Shown here: piece by piece, positions 1 to 10,489 of the stretch
How positions within the stretch are numbered: the first letter of the stretch is position 1
Layout of the letters: the number at the start of each line of letters is the position of its first letter
NCBI GenBank assembly: GCA_023212645.1
Contig: JALBYC010000013.1
Span: 62,001 to 126,000 of the forward strand
Direction: 5' to 3'
Source of the DNA: Farysia itapuensis
Taxonomy: Eukaryota; Basidiomycota; Ustilaginomycetes; Ustilaginales; Ustilaginaceae
Length of the DNA: 64,000 nucleotides
Position numbers and translations under genes: made by a program
Notes under the pieces: model-generated
The model's database searches: none
Seen by the model: the letters and a program-made list of their open reading frames with translations, nothing else
Told to the model about the DNA's origin: nothing

Positions 1-121
1 TTCGGAACCGGTCGTGGTCGGATCTGAATCTTCTGTCATTCCCATTCGATTCACTGGATTTATCCAACGTGCGTCTTTCCTTGCTCGACCAAATTCATCA
101 CCACAACACCTGCGCCCAACA

Positions 122-502
122 ATGCGACCATCTCCTATCGCTTACCGAGCCAAACCGGCTTTTCAGCCTCACGTCGGCCGATTGTAAGTATGCTCGATCT
201 GGCGAAAACAGTGCAAAGGCTCCCGTACTCATTACTCGTGTTGTTCCGGCAAATGCTAGCACACCGTCGGCTGTCTTCAAGTGGGCCCCTGCCCTAGCCA
301 TCTGGGGTGGAGCAGGCGCAGCCGCCGTCTCCCTCTTCATGTCGAGTGTTCCCATCTTCAAGACCGACATCTTGACCAAGCTGCCAATTGTAAGTGACCA
401 CTGCTGGTGGGCATCATCTACCTGAAAAACTCACTTCTCGCACGTTCTCAGGTCGCCCCATTCTTCGAGGACCACACGCCTCCCTCCGACAAGCCCTTCT
501 GA
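122..502 (+). CDS. QCR10: Ubiquinol-cytochrome c reductase subunit 10 (complex III)
   Basis: Small single-span subunit of the mitochondrial cytochrome bc1 complex. My model is three exons, 122-183, 260-389 and 452-502, giving 80 residues, close to the 77 of yeast Qcr10. Both introns (76 and 62 nt) start GTAAGT and end in AG, and the phases fit: the first splits a Phe codon, the second falls between codons. The protein has an Arg/Lys-containing N-terminus, one hydrophobic segment around APALAIWGGAGAAAVSLFM, and the family's C-terminal signature DHTPPSDKPF (yeast DHTPPEDKPN), which is what identifies it. The start at 122 is chosen because it opens the only reading frame that splices into the conserved core. 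It is convergent with the methionyl-tRNA synthetase gene, with only 55 bp between the two stop codons. Family assignment is firm; the exact first exon is slightly less so. Confidence 0.88.
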
Positions 503-557
503 TCTGCTTGCAATACTTTTCAACGCATATCAATTGCTAACTCGCCATCGTAGCTTA

Positions 558-2729
558 CTATTGCCCAGCCTCTGCCTGCGAAAGCTCAATGCTGAGTGCC
601 TGCATCTTGGTTTTTAGAGCCAAGAAGCCGGCAAGTTGATCTTCGACTTGCGCATCCAGGCGCTCCTTTTCCGCCGTTTCTGTTGCCTTTTTGGCATCTT
701 CCTTCAGCTTTTTTACTTCCTGGCTCTTCTCGGCAACCAGAGTCTCGAGATGTAGCAGCTCGGGGGTCTTGTTCTTGACTTGGGGTTGAGCGGCTTCGGC
801 GGCCTTTTTGGCGGCCTTGGCAGCTTTCATGGCTTGTTTCTTGCTCATTTGCGGCGCCTCTGCCTCGACAGCTGCCGAACCGGCACCGCCAAACTGAACA
901 CGCCATTCTTCTTCCTTGGCAGCGTCAATCTGCTTGAACAGGTGCGACGCTTTGCCAATCTTGTGGCCAGGCAGCAAATCGATCGAAAAAGTGGCATCGT
1001 CTGGGATGGTTCGTGGAGGTGCGTCGAGCTGCTTAAGAATCGAATCAGACGTCTCGGGCATAAACGGGTGAATGAGCGATGAGAGCAACCAGATCAGATT
1101 GAGAGCCACAATCATCACTTCGTCGCACCGAGGGCGAGATTCGGTGAACAGAGTGTTGTCGAAATGCGACTCGACCAAGAAGAGGTTCCCGCGCGCGGAC
1201 AGGGCCATCATGTGCTGCAAGCCAGAACGGATCTTGACTGCCTCCATCGAATCGATGTACTGAGCCAAGATGGCGTTGACGTCGCGCGTGAAGCGTGAGA
1301 TGACGGAGGGAGTGCCTTCCGCTGCCATCTTGAGCGGACCCTCTTTGTACGTGCGTAGCTCAGAGTCTGCTGGAATGTTTGGAACGACAAAGTCATACTT
1401 CTTCATAAAGGTCAGCACTCGGTTGCAAAAGTTGCCCAGATTCGCAAGAAGCTCCGAGTTGTTGCGTGCAATAAAGTCACGCCATGCAAATTGGCTGTCG
1501 GCTGTCTCTGGTCGGTTGGACAGCAGGTAGTAACGCCAGACCGAGGGCGAGAGGCCGAGGTCGCTCGCCTTGTCGCCAAACACGCCAATGTTGCGCGACT
1601 TCGAGAACTTGCCGCCCTCATACTGCAGATACTCTGTCGTATTGATGTGATGCAGCAGAGTCCATGGGTCTTTGCTACCGATCAAGCAGGAAGGGAAGAT
1701 CACGGTATGGAAGCGGACGTTGTCCTTGCCCATGAATTGGTACAGCTTGACATTGTCCGGGTTCTTCCACCACTTCTCCCAGTCGTCGGTGTAATTGGCC
1801 GTGATGCTTGGGTACCCGATCGGCGCATCGAACCAGACATACAGCACTTTCTCCTCCATGCCTTTGATTGGCACTGGCACGCCCCACTTGAGGTCCCGCG
1901 TCAAGCTGAAAGGACGCAGACCCTCCTTGAACCAGCTTTCGGTGATCAGCTTGCCGTTTGAGCTCCAGCCGCCCTTTATCGCTTGCTCAGCTGCCCACTT
2001 TTCTGTCAAGGGCTGGAGCGTGTCGATGCGGATGAACATATGGCTCGAGTCTCGTGAGACAGGTGCCGAAGAGCAAAGCTTGCAGCGTGGCTTTACGAGC
2101 TCAATGGCATCATACAGCTGGCCACACTTGTCACACTGATCTCCTCGAGCATCGTCGTAGCCGCAGCGTGGGCAGATGCCTTCCACGTATCGGTCAGCGA
2201 GGAAGCGTGAGCAGCTCTCGCAGTAGAGCTGCGTCATGACTCGCTCTTCGAGATAGCCGTTCTTGTGCAACTTGAGAAAGACATCCTGGGCAATCTCGGT
2301 CTGCTTGGGTGTGGTGGTACGGCCAAAGTGGTCAAATCCAATCTGGAACCACTCGTACACTTTGGCGTGCAGTGCATGATACTTGTCGCACAGCTGCTGC
2401 GGCGTAACTCCGTCTTCCAACGCTTTGGTCTCTGTAGCTGTGCCGTACTCGTCAGTGCCGCAGATGTACAGAGTATTGCGATTCCGTGTTCGTGAATAGC
2501 GTGCATAGACGTCGGCACTCAGTGTTGAGCCAATGATGTTGCCAAGATGCGGAACATTGTTGACATACGGCAGCGCCGAGGTGATGAGAACGTTGGCCTC
2601 GCCTTCTTTCGGCAAGATCTTTTCGTTCTTGCGAGCCGTCTCTGTGGTGACTTTCATCAGCACACTGGGAGAGTCATTATGCGCTCGAGTAGCCGAAACA
2701 GGCAGAGCGACGGGGAACGGAGACGCCAT
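558..2729 (-). CDS. MES1: Methionyl-tRNA synthetase, cytosolic
   Basis: Class I aminoacyl-tRNA synthetase charging tRNA-Met, 723 residues, no intron. The HIGH motif reads PHLGN near residue 61 and the KMSKS loop reads KFSKS near 374-378, as in eukaryotic cytosolic enzymes. Between them (about 170-220) lie four CxxC pairs, the zinc knuckles of the MetRS connective peptide. The C-terminal 100 residues are Lys/Ala/Glu-rich and helical, starting with [15 protein letters not shown]; this may bind tRNA or partner proteins. I do not see the N-terminal GST-like domain of yeast Mes1. The frame stays open upstream to an ATG at 2888 (53 more codons), but I chose 2729 because it has A at -3 and G at +4 and the upstream residues look like translated leader. 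Confidence 0.93.
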   Translation of the reverse strand: MASPFPVALPVSATRAHNDSPSVLMKVTTETARKNEKILPKEGEANVLITSALPYVNNVPHLGNIIGSTLSADVYARYSRTRNRNTLYICGTDEYGTATETKALEDGVTPQQLCDKYHALHAKVYEWFQIGFDHFGRTTTPKQTEIAQDVFLKLHKNGYLEERVMTQLYCESCSRFLADRYVEGICPRCGYDDARGDQCDKCGQLYDAIELVKPRCKLCSSAPVSRDSSHMFIRIDTLQPLTEKWAAEQAIKGGWSSNGKLITESWFKEGLRPFSLTRDLKWGVPVPIKGMEEKVLYVWFDAPIGYPSITANYTDDWEKWWKNPDNVKLYQFMGKDNVRFHTVIFPSCLIGSKDPWTLLHHINTTEYLQYEGGKFSKSRNIGVFGDKASDLGLSPSVWRYYLLSNRPETADSQFAWRDFIARNNSELLANLGNFCNRVLTFMKKYDFVVPNIPADSELRTYKEGPLKMAAEGTPSVISRFTRDVNAILAQYIDSMEAVKIRSGLQHMMALSARGNLFLVESHFDNTLFTESRPRCDEVMIVALNLIWLLSSLIHPFMPETSDSILKQLDAPPRTIPDDATFSIDLLPGHKIGKASHLFKQIDAAKEEEWRVQFGGAGSAAVEAEAPQMSKKQAMKAAKAAKKAAEAAQPQVKNKTPELLHLETLVAEKSQEVKKLKEDAKKATETAEKERLDAQVEDQLAGFLALKTKMQALSIELSQAEAGQ

Positions 2730-3161
2730 CGTGGCCGACAAAAGACGATAGTGGTGGAAGAAAAAAAGTGTTAATTGCTGCGAAAGCATCGGATCTAGAT
2801 TTTGACACTGGGCCTGACTCGGAAAAAGGCTCGCATTGATGTCGTCTCGACCGAACATCTTGAATCGTGCATGGCCGTCATTGCACATTCATTTCACTAA
2901 CTCTGCTCAGCAGACTGTACCCCTCAGCTTGAAACAATCAGAACGACTAACAAGCGCGACCTGCTTTACACAGGTCCATCAGTACGACGATATCTTAAAA
3001 GCTTTGGTATTCTGCGGAACAGAAAGATGGGCATAGATAGCTTGAGTGAAAGACGACGTCTCTTGCAAGAACTTTTGGTTAAAGAACAAGAGTAGCGTGC
3101 CCATCGGAGAGACATGAATGCGTTGTCTCGGAAGCCGCTAACAGTGTGTTACGAATTCTCG
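2730..3161. other. Intergenic: MetRS promoter/leader and PAM16 3' flank
   Basis: Both neighbours are on the minus strand, so this holds the 5' region of the synthetase gene and whatever lies downstream of PAM16's stop. It contains the open extension of the MetRS frame up to 2888. I see no other gene, repeat or clear motif. Confidence 0.5.
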
Positions 3162-3778
3162 TCATAGTCTTTGCTCTGGAGGTGAGTCACTAGATGCTGT
3201 GGGCCCTGTTGCTTCAGGCTGTGGCTGCTTAGGCCCTTCGAGCAACGCCAATTCTGCTTCGATACGCTCTCGTGCTCGAACCACTTTGCTCTGAATGTAG
3301 AACGAGCCGGCTCCGCCCCCCTTTGCGCCTTTGGGGGCGGGTGGCGCATTCGTCGCAAAGAGGTGGTCATAGTTCTTGGCCAGTGATTCGCGGATCTGGT
3401 CCATCACAGGGGTACTCGAGCTTTGTGTGCCACCTATTGGCGCTGCTGCGCCCTTTGGCGAAAGTGTGGCTGCTGAAAGGTCGTGTTTGAAGTTGAGAAT
3501 GAGTTTGGCCTCATCGAGCGTCATGCGATGCGTTCGGGTCAATTGGTCACTGGGACTGCCAGATCCGGCCCCAGATCCAGCAGTCGCTCCTGCTGCGGCT
3601 TCCACTCTCCCTGCTCTTGCATTGCGTCCAGCTTGTCGACCTGCTTCGAGGAATGCCCTGCCGACAATCTGTGTCCCCACGAACAAAATCTGCGCCAACG
3701 CCTTTGGTAAAGACTAATGGGTAAAGAGAGGTCAGTACTCATAGCTCTGGCTGGACATTCGTGTCTTCAACGCACCAT
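3162..3778 (-). CDS. PAM16: PAM16/TIM16, mitochondrial import motor subunit
   Basis: J-like protein of the presequence translocase-associated motor; it holds Pam18 and controls mtHsp70 at the matrix side of TIM23. Two exons: 3776-3778 and 3162-3713, giving 184 residues. The first coding exon is only the ATG: the intron (3714-3775, 62 nt) begins GTGCGT directly after it, has a good CTGAC branch site, and ends TTAG. Exon 2 then reads SLPKALAQILFVGTQIVGRAF, the typical Pam16 N-terminal membrane-associated stretch; without this splice no ATG precedes the conserved start. The J-like core begins MTLDEAKLILNFK, has no HPD motif as expected for Pam16, and ends near SFYIQSKVVRARERIEAEL. The C-terminal tail is Pro/Ser-rich. 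Confidence 0.9.
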
Positions 3779-4080
3779 AATGTGGAGATGACGGTGTGCA
3801 ATGTTGCGCCCAGATGGAGGTTCAAAGGCAGCCGGGTGGTCAGCTGCGCAAAAAGTGTCAGTACGAGCGTACGACGGTACGAGCTAGCCCGGAAAAAAAA
3901 TCACATAATTGTTTTCAGAGTCTAACACTGCCCTCTTCTTGAAAGCATGAAATTTCATGAAAGCAATGCTGCATGCTTAAGCATGGAAGCGGGACGTATG
4001 GCGCCGTGCAAGCATGGAGCAACCACGCAACAGCTGTACATGCGATGGTATTGACTTCTGACTGGGGTACTTGCATATTA
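3779..4080. other. Intergenic: PAM16 upstream region
   Basis: About 300 bp between two minus-strand genes. It includes an A-rich run near 3893-3900 and AT-rich sequence; no further gene or convincing motif. Confidence 0.4.
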
Positions 4081-6864
4081 TCACATCCAGGTGAACTCTG
4101 GAACATCTAGGAAGCTTTGTAACCACGTCCAGTCGACCGGTGTGGAAGCGCCAGTACCCGCGCCTTCGTTCCCAGCCAGACCTGTCGTCACCGGAACATA
4201 ATCTGTGCCCAGCATACTAGGTGTTCCGAGGCCGTAGAAGCTGGGCGAAGTAGCAAAGTTGCCAAACATGCCGGTTCCCGCCATGTTACTTGCAAAAAGA
4301 TCAGGTACAGCATTGTACGATGGGTATGGGTTGAGACGTGGGCCTGCCGCTGGTTCAGCAGAAGTAGCCCAAAAGGTAGCGTCTGAAGGGCCGGTCGAGG
4401 ATGGCTGGTTCTCGGAATGGAGGTTGAGCAAAGTTTCGGCGGCCAAGCTATCTACATTGGCGTTGTTCCCATTGGCCAGCCCTGCAGAGAGTGAGCGCGA
4501 GCGATCGATATCTGCATTTCGTGCACCCGACTTTGCGCCTCTTTGTACAGCTTGGTAGGACGACTCGAAGCTGTTGCGTGAGCGTTTGACACCGGCACGC
4601 ACAGCAGCATGTTTAGATCGATGCTCTGCCTCACCTTCAATGACATTGAGCAGTGAGTCAAAGTATTGCGCGCACAGCTCCACATGGTCGTCCGAGCGCA
4701 CCACAGCACGGCGGAACGATTCTCGCGTATCACGCATCAGCTCCAAGCTCTTGCGCTCAAACGCCTTTCGTCGTCGAATGCGAGTCTTTGCCTTGTCATG
4801 CTCCAAGCGGGACTGATCGGACGGTCCAGCCGTCGAGTGAGCTTGAGGGACCGCCGGTAGCGGTAACGAGATGAGATACGTCGCTAGCAAAGCAGCGTGT
4901 GGCGCCAAGACCATGATCATATCCTGTGCGTGACGAAGCACCGATGGTGGCAATTGGGTCGTGTGGGTTAGCAGGTTCAGCGCCGATTCCAGGCAAGTGT
5001 AGTACACATGCTCTGCTCGGTCGTCCAGTGTCAACAGCAACGACAATGTCGACGGCCGCGATGTGTTGGCTGCAATGCTGGAGGATTTGGCCTTGTTCAA
5101 GTCACGGAGAGAAGCGCGAAAAGCTATGCTCGAAATTTGCATAACCAGACTGCTCCGCATGATGTTCAAGAGACTCATCCGTGTTTTGAGCGACAGTCTG
5201 CCGGGGAACGTCCTAGCACTGGGTTCCTCACTGCTTGAGCTTGCGAACCGGCGGTCGATCTTGGCGGCCTGATACTCCCATCGACTGCTCCATCCTTCCA
5301 GCTCGTCGCTGAAACTCTGAAGAAGTAGGAAGCATTCGCTGTATCCAGTCTCTCGCTCCATCTCTTGTGCTTGTGCGCTCTCCATGATGCTTTTGTACTT
5401 GGTTTGCAACAGTACGGAGTCTATGTCTGCGCACAGCAAGACATCATCCTCGGTTGCCAAAGGATCGTCAGACCAGGCGAGTAGGTTGCGCAGCAAGCTG
5501 GGTCCTCGATCGAAGTTAGGTCGTGGGGCAAAGTGGAGCAGATGTGTATGCTCCTGAATGAAGTGGAACAGGAATTGGCGTTGTTGGTGCCGACGCAGTC
5601 GAACTTGAGATTGGTCGCCTCTAGAGACTGAGTCTGGCACACGCAGCGACAGGAGCTCGTTGGAGATATCGCTCATGATCTTGGCCGCGTAGCTACAGTA
5701 CAGAATAGTAAAATTGTCGTCGGCCTCTTTCCAGACCGAGGACAGATACATGGCAACTCCAGTCTCCATCCGCCGATCTCCAAGAGCAAAGGCAAGAACG
5801 GCCAGGGATCGAGCATGGCTGCCAAGCACTCCGGATGTGGCCACAGTGATGTCTTGCCTCGGACCACTATCGTGGTCTGGCTCATCTGAAGTCTCAATGT
5901 AGCGAGACGCAAGAAAGAGGACAGTCGTGTACAAATGAGGCGAGGACGCTCTCAAATTGTCATGACTGACAAGGTGTGGATCAAAGATCATGGCCCAAGG
6001 GTTGATGTGCATGAAGAAGTAGTCGTATAGCCTCTTGGCGGCGACCGGGCTGACGAGCCCAAGCTCGATTGGATCGCTAGGTGCAGAAAGCGCCAAAGTC
6101 TTTGGCATGCGTGGGTAGCGGAGATTAGTGGTCTCAGCCAGAGCTGTAGAGGCGCGCCGGTCGACAGGCCGCACGAGGTTGCGGAATGTCGAGGCAAAGT
6201 GCTGTGTAGTCGATGAGGGAGTTCCGTTCATCTCGCTTGTTGACGCCGTTGCTTGCCCATTCAGGCCACGTGCGTCAGCATCACTGTCGAGCTCGTCCCG
6301 AGCCACCTCTCCCTTGCTAACAAAGGTGTACGTTGAGCCGCGTTGTGGGATCTTTTGAGCCAGCATCTCCCATATGCGGCGACGGGCTTGCGTGCCTAGT
6401 TCGTAAAGATTGGACGTCTTGTTCTTGCCTGCAGGATACTTTGCCGGCTCGATGGTCGTGCTAGAGCCTTCTAATGTGGGAGTAGCAGTTGAATGCGCAA
6501 GATCGTCTCGTGCCGCAACTGTTGAGGGCGCTTTACTGTCCTCTAAGTCTCCTCTTGAACCATCTTCGCTGCCTTCATCCATGTCCTCAACTTCCGGAGT
6601 GTCGTCATTGAGATTGGCCAGCTTAGAAACGGGTCTGCGGCCTCTGTGGTGTCGAACGAAGCGGCAGTCAAAGGAGAACTTGGCGCACCGCTGACATACA
6701 TCCTGATCATCTGCAATCTCGCATTTGGTCTTGGCAAGTCGGCACTCGAGACATGCCCGGCTACTGCGCTTGCGTCCGGACGCTGGCGGAGATGAGAATG
6801 AATCCCTAGCTGCTACCGTTGCGTCAAGTGAGGTCGGCTCAGCGGACCCAGATGCCGTCGGCAT
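4081..6864 (-). CDS. Zn2Cys6 fungal transcription factor, PriB-like
   Basis: Intronless gene for a 927-residue fungal binuclear-zinc regulator. The six cysteines are C38, C41, C48, C57, C60 and C67 (CX2CX6CX8CX2CX6C), flanked by the basic stretch RKRSSR before and HHRGRRPVSK after, which should contact DNA. This cluster style (ACLECRxAKTKC followed by RGRRP) resembles the basidiomycete PriB group. An acidic stretch follows (about 85-110), then a fungal-type middle homology region rich in helices (about 250-700, including RLYDYFFMHINPWAMIFDPHLV). The C-terminal 200 residues are low-complexity, rich in Asn, Ala, Gly and Ser, ending in an aromatic WTWLQSFLDVPEFTWM that looks like an activation segment. 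Target genes cannot be read from the sequence; the neighbours give no hint. Confidence 0.9.
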   Translation of the reverse strand: MPTASGSAEPTSLDATVAARDSFSSPPASGRKRSSRACLECRLAKTKCEIADDQDVCQRCAKFSFDCRFVRHHRGRRPVSKLANLNDDTPEVEDMDEGSEDGSRGDLEDSKAPSTVAARDDLAHSTATPTLEGSSTTIEPAKYPAGKNKTSNLYELGTQARRRIWEMLAQKIPQRGSTYTFVSKGEVARDELDSDADARGLNGQATASTSEMNGTPSSTTQHFASTFRNLVRPVDRRASTALAETTNLRYPRMPKTLALSAPSDPIELGLVSPVAAKRLYDYFFMHINPWAMIFDPHLVSHDNLRASSPHLYTTVLFLASRYIETSDEPDHDSGPRQDITVATSGVLGSHARSLAVLAFALGDRRMETGVAMYLSSVWKEADDNFTILYCSYAAKIMSDISNELLSLRVPDSVSRGDQSQVRLRRHQQRQFLFHFIQEHTHLLHFAPRPNFDRGPSLLRNLLAWSDDPLATEDDVLLCADIDSVLLQTKYKSIMESAQAQEMERETGYSECFLLLQSFSDELEGWSSRWEYQAAKIDRRFASSSSEEPSARTFPGRLSLKTRMSLLNIMRSSLVMQISSIAFRASLRDLNKAKSSSIAANTSRPSTLSLLLTLDDRAEHVYYTCLESALNLLTHTTQLPPSVLRHAQDMIMVLAPHAALLATYLISLPLPAVPQAHSTAGPSDQSRLEHDKAKTRIRRRKAFERKSLELMRDTRESFRRAVVRSDDHVELCAQYFDSLLNVIEGEAEHRSKHAAVRAGVKRSRNSFESSYQAVQRGAKSGARNADIDRSRSLSAGLANGNNANVDSLAAETLLNLHSENQPSSTGPSDATFWATSAEPAAGPRLNPYPSYNAVPDLFASNMAGTGMFGNFATSPSFYGLGTPSMLGTDYVPVTTGLAGNEGAGTGASTPVDWTWLQSFLDVPEFTWM

Positions 6865-7076
6865 ACTTGAGAACAGACCCTGACTCGAACAGCCTCTTGT
6901 TCAGTGCGCGTGCTCAAATTCCATCCCTACCAGAGAGGAAGCGATGCCCAAGCGATCGACGTGACGAAGCTGGTGGGACACAAAGTCAGGGTGCATGAGG
7001 AATGGGAATTTGACCGGAACCGGGATAAATTTTGAAGCGCTCACACAAAATGATTTACTGCATGGTATTGCTGCTT

Positions 7077-8720
7077 TCAGGTGCTGTTCTGGGTATGTCG
7101 TATGTTGCCAGCGCCAAAGCGACTGCCACGAAAGAGCGAGGCTGTTTTTCGATCTTTAAAGATGGCATCTTGCTCGAACGCGAGCATGATCTCGGCATGA
7201 GCCAGCAGATCGAAGCATTGGTCTGTGTTGAAGTAGGATTCATTCTGCTGCAGACGCATCTGTGCAAGCTCAGTTGTTGATGCCCGCTCGAGCACTGGAT
7301 CTGGCCGTACGCCCGTAGTTGGAGCGGCGGTCGGCGCGCTCGAGGGTTGAGAAGGTATTGGCTTGCTCGTTGCAGATTTTGCTGTGGTGGCTGCGGGCGA
7401 TGCGGACAACCCAGAGATGGGGCCGAATAGCTGGTCCCAGCCGCTCATCGATTTGCCGAACGCTGCTTGTGGACCCTTTTTTGCGGCTGCTCCGCTTGCT
7501 GTGGCTGGTCTCCCCGTGCTCGCAGTCGTAGCTGCTCCCGTACTGGGCGTCTTGACGCCCGGTCGGAACGAGTTCGCCTGTGGGTTCAGCTTAGGCGCCA
7601 CTGGCCCAGAGGCACTCTTCAAGGTCTTGTCTTTGGCTGCGTCTATGGACGCGCGCATCTTTGCTTCCGCGGAGAGAACCTTGCTGGCCGTCTGCTTGTC
7701 TTTGGGCGTGCCCAGCGATGCCTTGAAAGGCTGATCAGGTTTGGCTTTGACACGTGCTCCGCCGGAGGGCTTGTTTGTCTTTGATCTTTTCGCGGATCTC
7801 GAGGAGACTTCTTTATCATCTTCCGAATACTTTTCGTCTTCCTCTTCTGTGCCCGGGTCTTGCATCTCTTCATCTCCACTGTCCTCATCGCCAGAGAAAG
7901 CGTCATCTGCCACGACCTTTGTTCGCTTCCGTGAAGGGGCCTTGACTTTGTCTTCGTCCTCATCTTCTTCTCCAGCTCCGACATCGCTTGTAGACTGATC
8001 CGCGACCGCTCTTCTGCTTGCTCGTCGCTCATCGTCTCGTGCATTGCGCGATCGTTTTGCAGACGTTCTTGATCCGGCACTTGCAGCGGAGCCTTTTGGT
8101 GGCTTTACGTCGGCGTGTGGGGAAGGGGAGTCACCCTGCTTCGTTTCACCTGTGTCTGCGACGTCAGTGGGCTCTTCTTTGACGATGGCGTCCTCAAGCT
8201 CCCTCTTTGGTCTGATGCCTTCGCTCGGTCTTGAGCGCAACTGTCTCGTTTTCTTGCTAGATGATGCGGCAGACACAGCATCTGACGAAGCAGCTTGGGG
8301 GGAACTTGCATGTTTACTGTTCCCTCTGGCCTGATCCGGCTTTCTACGAGCAGTGACTTTAATCTTCAGCGCAGGACCTACAACGCTGTCCGCTTCGCTG
8401 CTTGCAACAGGTACAACATCCGAGGCACTTTGCGAGTTGCTACTTGGGCGTAGTGACCGTTGCGTCTTTCTGGGTATCTCGGATTGATTCTCTGATGCTT
8501 TTGTGGATGCTTCAGGGCTTTTCTGAGCTCGCGGCGCCTGCTTTTGCGATCTGGTCGCGGATTTTGTTAGTCTCTTTGATGGGCGACGTGAGGATGATCT
8601 TGACCTAGCGTCTGGTCTATGGCTAATGGGCGAGCCCGTGGGGGTATCCGCCGGACCAGGCGTAGGTGGGGGTGCGTCAGAAAAGTCCGACAGATCGGAG
8701 CCGCCATCGAGCAAGTCCAT
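7077..8720 (-). CDS. Disordered, highly charged nuclear protein, function unknown
   Basis: I do not recognise this 547-residue protein. The frame is open to 8900, but the ATG at 8720 (MDLLDGGSDLSDF) is chosen because everything upstream looks like translated leader. It is almost entirely low-complexity: Ser/Arg/Lys-rich with several basic clusters (PSKRLTK, SRKRTK, AKRSKTNK) suitable as nuclear localisation signals, alternating with acidic blocks such as GEEDEDEDK and SGDEDSGDEE. The only part that looks folded is the C-terminal about 90 residues, from KSMSGWDQLFGPISGL to ELAQMRLQQNESYF and LLAHAEIMLAFEQDAIF, which could form two or three helices and may bind a chromatin complex. It is divergent from YOP1. 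A chromatin or RNA-processing role is a guess from composition only. Confidence 0.7.
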   Translation of the reverse strand: MDLLDGGSDLSDFSDAPPPTPGPADTPTGSPISHRPDARSRSSSRRPSKRLTKSATRSQKQAPRAQKSPEASTKASENQSEIPRKTQRSLRPSSNSQSASDVVPVASSEADSVVGPALKIKVTARRKPDQARGNSKHASSPQAASSDAVSAASSSKKTRQLRSRPSEGIRPKRELEDAIVKEEPTDVADTGETKQGDSPSPHADVKPPKGSAASAGSRTSAKRSRNARDDERRASRRAVADQSTSDVGAGEEDEDEDKVKAPSRKRTKVVADDAFSGDEDSGDEEMQDPGTEEEDEKYSEDDKEVSSRSAKRSKTNKPSGGARVKAKPDQPFKASLGTPKDKQTASKVLSAEAKMRASIDAAKDKTLKSASGPVAPKLNPQANSFRPGVKTPSTGAATTASTGRPATASGAAAKKGPQAAFGKSMSGWDQLFGPISGLSASPAATTAKSATSKPIPSQPSSAPTAAPTTGVRPDPVLERASTTELAQMRLQQNESYFNTDQCFDLLAHAEIMLAFEQDAIFKDRKTASLFRGSRFGAGNIRHTQNST

Positions 8721-9142
8721 CTTGAGCCGCTGAAGCTCAATCAAGGCAATGCTAGCAGCAAATAGTGCGTAACAGCGCGAACAGAAGGCGGTAGCAACAT
8801 GTTGAGATCTGACATCTGTGATCGGGCCCGATCGCCTTGTCGTCGATGACGAGCTTACTGTTGGTTTCAGCAGCCGAAGTTGAAAAAGAGGGCAGTGCAC
8901 AGGCGCGTTGACCTGCGAGTTTTGTAGTAGGTTGCGTAGATAAACGACGAAATTTGAAAACGGAATTTTTCAGCTTTGTATTCAAGACGTTCTTCTTGGA
9001 TAGCAGTGGGGAAGTGCACTCTGCTTTACGCAGTTGCGGCCAAATCGATCATGGACCAATCGTCATTCGTTGCTCTTGATACCAACTCTACTTTGCTCCA
9101 CCGCATCTTCACTTACTCCATAAACTACTGCTATCATCAAAC
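8721..9142. other. Intergenic: divergent promoter region
   Basis: Shared upstream region of the minus-strand disordered-protein gene and plus-strand YOP1. It includes the open but probably untranslated extension of the former. I see no distinct element. Confidence 0.4.
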
Positions 9143-9952
9143 ATGGCTGCCCAACTCCAGCAAGTTCAGCAAAAGGTGGAATACTTTGTCGCTCAGGTAT
9201 GTTGCGTTCGGCGCTCTCCACCTTCCGTGCCGTCACTAACTTTTGGCTACGCTTCTTCTCGTTTTGTTCTCAGATTGACAAAGAGGTATGTCTCTTGGAC
9301 GCTTCAACATCGTGATGTGTAGATTGCTGACGTATCTGGTTATTGGAACTCACAGCTCTCCAGGTACCCCGCTCTCAAGAAGTTTGAGCAGACTGTGCCC
9401 ATCCCCAAGGCTTATGCGGCTATCGGTGGATTCGGTATCTTCACTCTGGTATGTCATCTTGCGCTGTGAGCCTCCTGCACAATTACTGACAGCTGCTCTC
9501 TCATCTACTCTTCTTGCGCCTTTCAGTTTGTCTTCTTCAACATGTAAGTCTCTGTCCGGCTATTTTTAGCCTGCGATGTGTCCTGACTCAGATCGTTCGT
9601 CCTCGACAGTGCTGCTGGGTTCCTCACCAACCTGATTGGCTTCTTCATCCCCGCCTACTTCTCTCTCAAGGCTCTCGAGAGCCCCGCGCCCCAGGATGAC
9701 ATCCAGTGGCTCACCTACTGGGTTGTCTTTGGCCTGTTCACGTTCCTCGAGACTTTCATCAACATCGTGCTGTACTACGTCCCCTGGTACTACACCCTCA
9801 AGACATTGGCCATCGTCTGGCTGATGCTGCCCCAGACACAGGGTGCCAAGCTGCTCTACAGCCGTGTCATCCGACCCGCCTTCTTGACCACGCAAAAGAA
9901 CGTCCAGCAGGCCAACGCCAGCACTCCCGCTGCCCCTGCCGAAACTCATTAA
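9143..9952 (+). CDS. YOP1: YOP1/REEP-family ER membrane-shaping protein
   Basis: Member of the DP1/Yop1/HVA22 family, which forms wedge-like hairpins in the ER membrane and keeps tubules curved together with reticulons. Five exons: 9143-9196, 9274-9285, 9356-9448, 9527-9543 and 9610-9952, giving 172 residues. Exon 2 is a 12-nt microexon coding IDKE; exon 4 is 17 nt. Every intron starts GTATGT or GTAAGT and ends in AG, and all phases fit. The joined protein reads QQKVEYFVAQIDKELSRYP, then PKAYAAIGGFGIFTLFVFF and further hydrophobic segments, with the family core ESPAPQDDIQWLTYWVVFGLF and FLETFINIVLYYVPWYY. The C-terminus is a short polar Ala/Pro tail. Length and motif order match yeast Yop1 (180 residues). 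Confidence 0.93.
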
Positions 9953-10489
9953 AAGGGGCCGAACATCAGCGATTGCTCGAGAAGCTGTATCAGTCTGACC
10001 AACCAGGTCTTCTGGCCGGTCGTTTCATCTCCACTCGATTCTATCAGCTTTTCACGCCTCATCCGTCCCTCTTTCCCCTGGCAAATGGTCGTATAACAGC
10101 CGAGCTGCTGTGCACCAGCCCTCCACGCATCTCTTTCCAGATTTGCTTGTCATCTTCCTCTACTTTTCTGTCTCGTCGTTCGAAAGTTGCAGAATCCAAG
10201 CATTGATTTTGAAGGAGCTACACTTAAATTTGAGATCCAACCCAGTCCGAGTGATACGTCAGAGATTGACTGCGCGTGGGAGCCGGTAGACGCCGGAAAG
10301 ACGCTGGATCACATTGCTATCCGCTAAACGTCTATGCGCTAAAGCTGAACGTACTGAACGAGTTTGATTGATTGTGATCTGACAGATTTTCAAGGAATTT
10401 TTTTTGGAAAGGTTCTTCTTAAACCCGGACTGACAGCTGACAACGAGACCATCGCCACCATCCACGCCGCCCCTACATCCAGTTGAGAA
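9953..10489. other. Intergenic: YOP1 3' flank and MIA40 promoter
   Basis: Between two plus-strand genes. Around 10270-10310 there is a short GC-rich stretch with self-complementary segments (CCGG pairs), but nothing I can call as an RNA gene. No open frame of interest. Confidence 0.4.
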
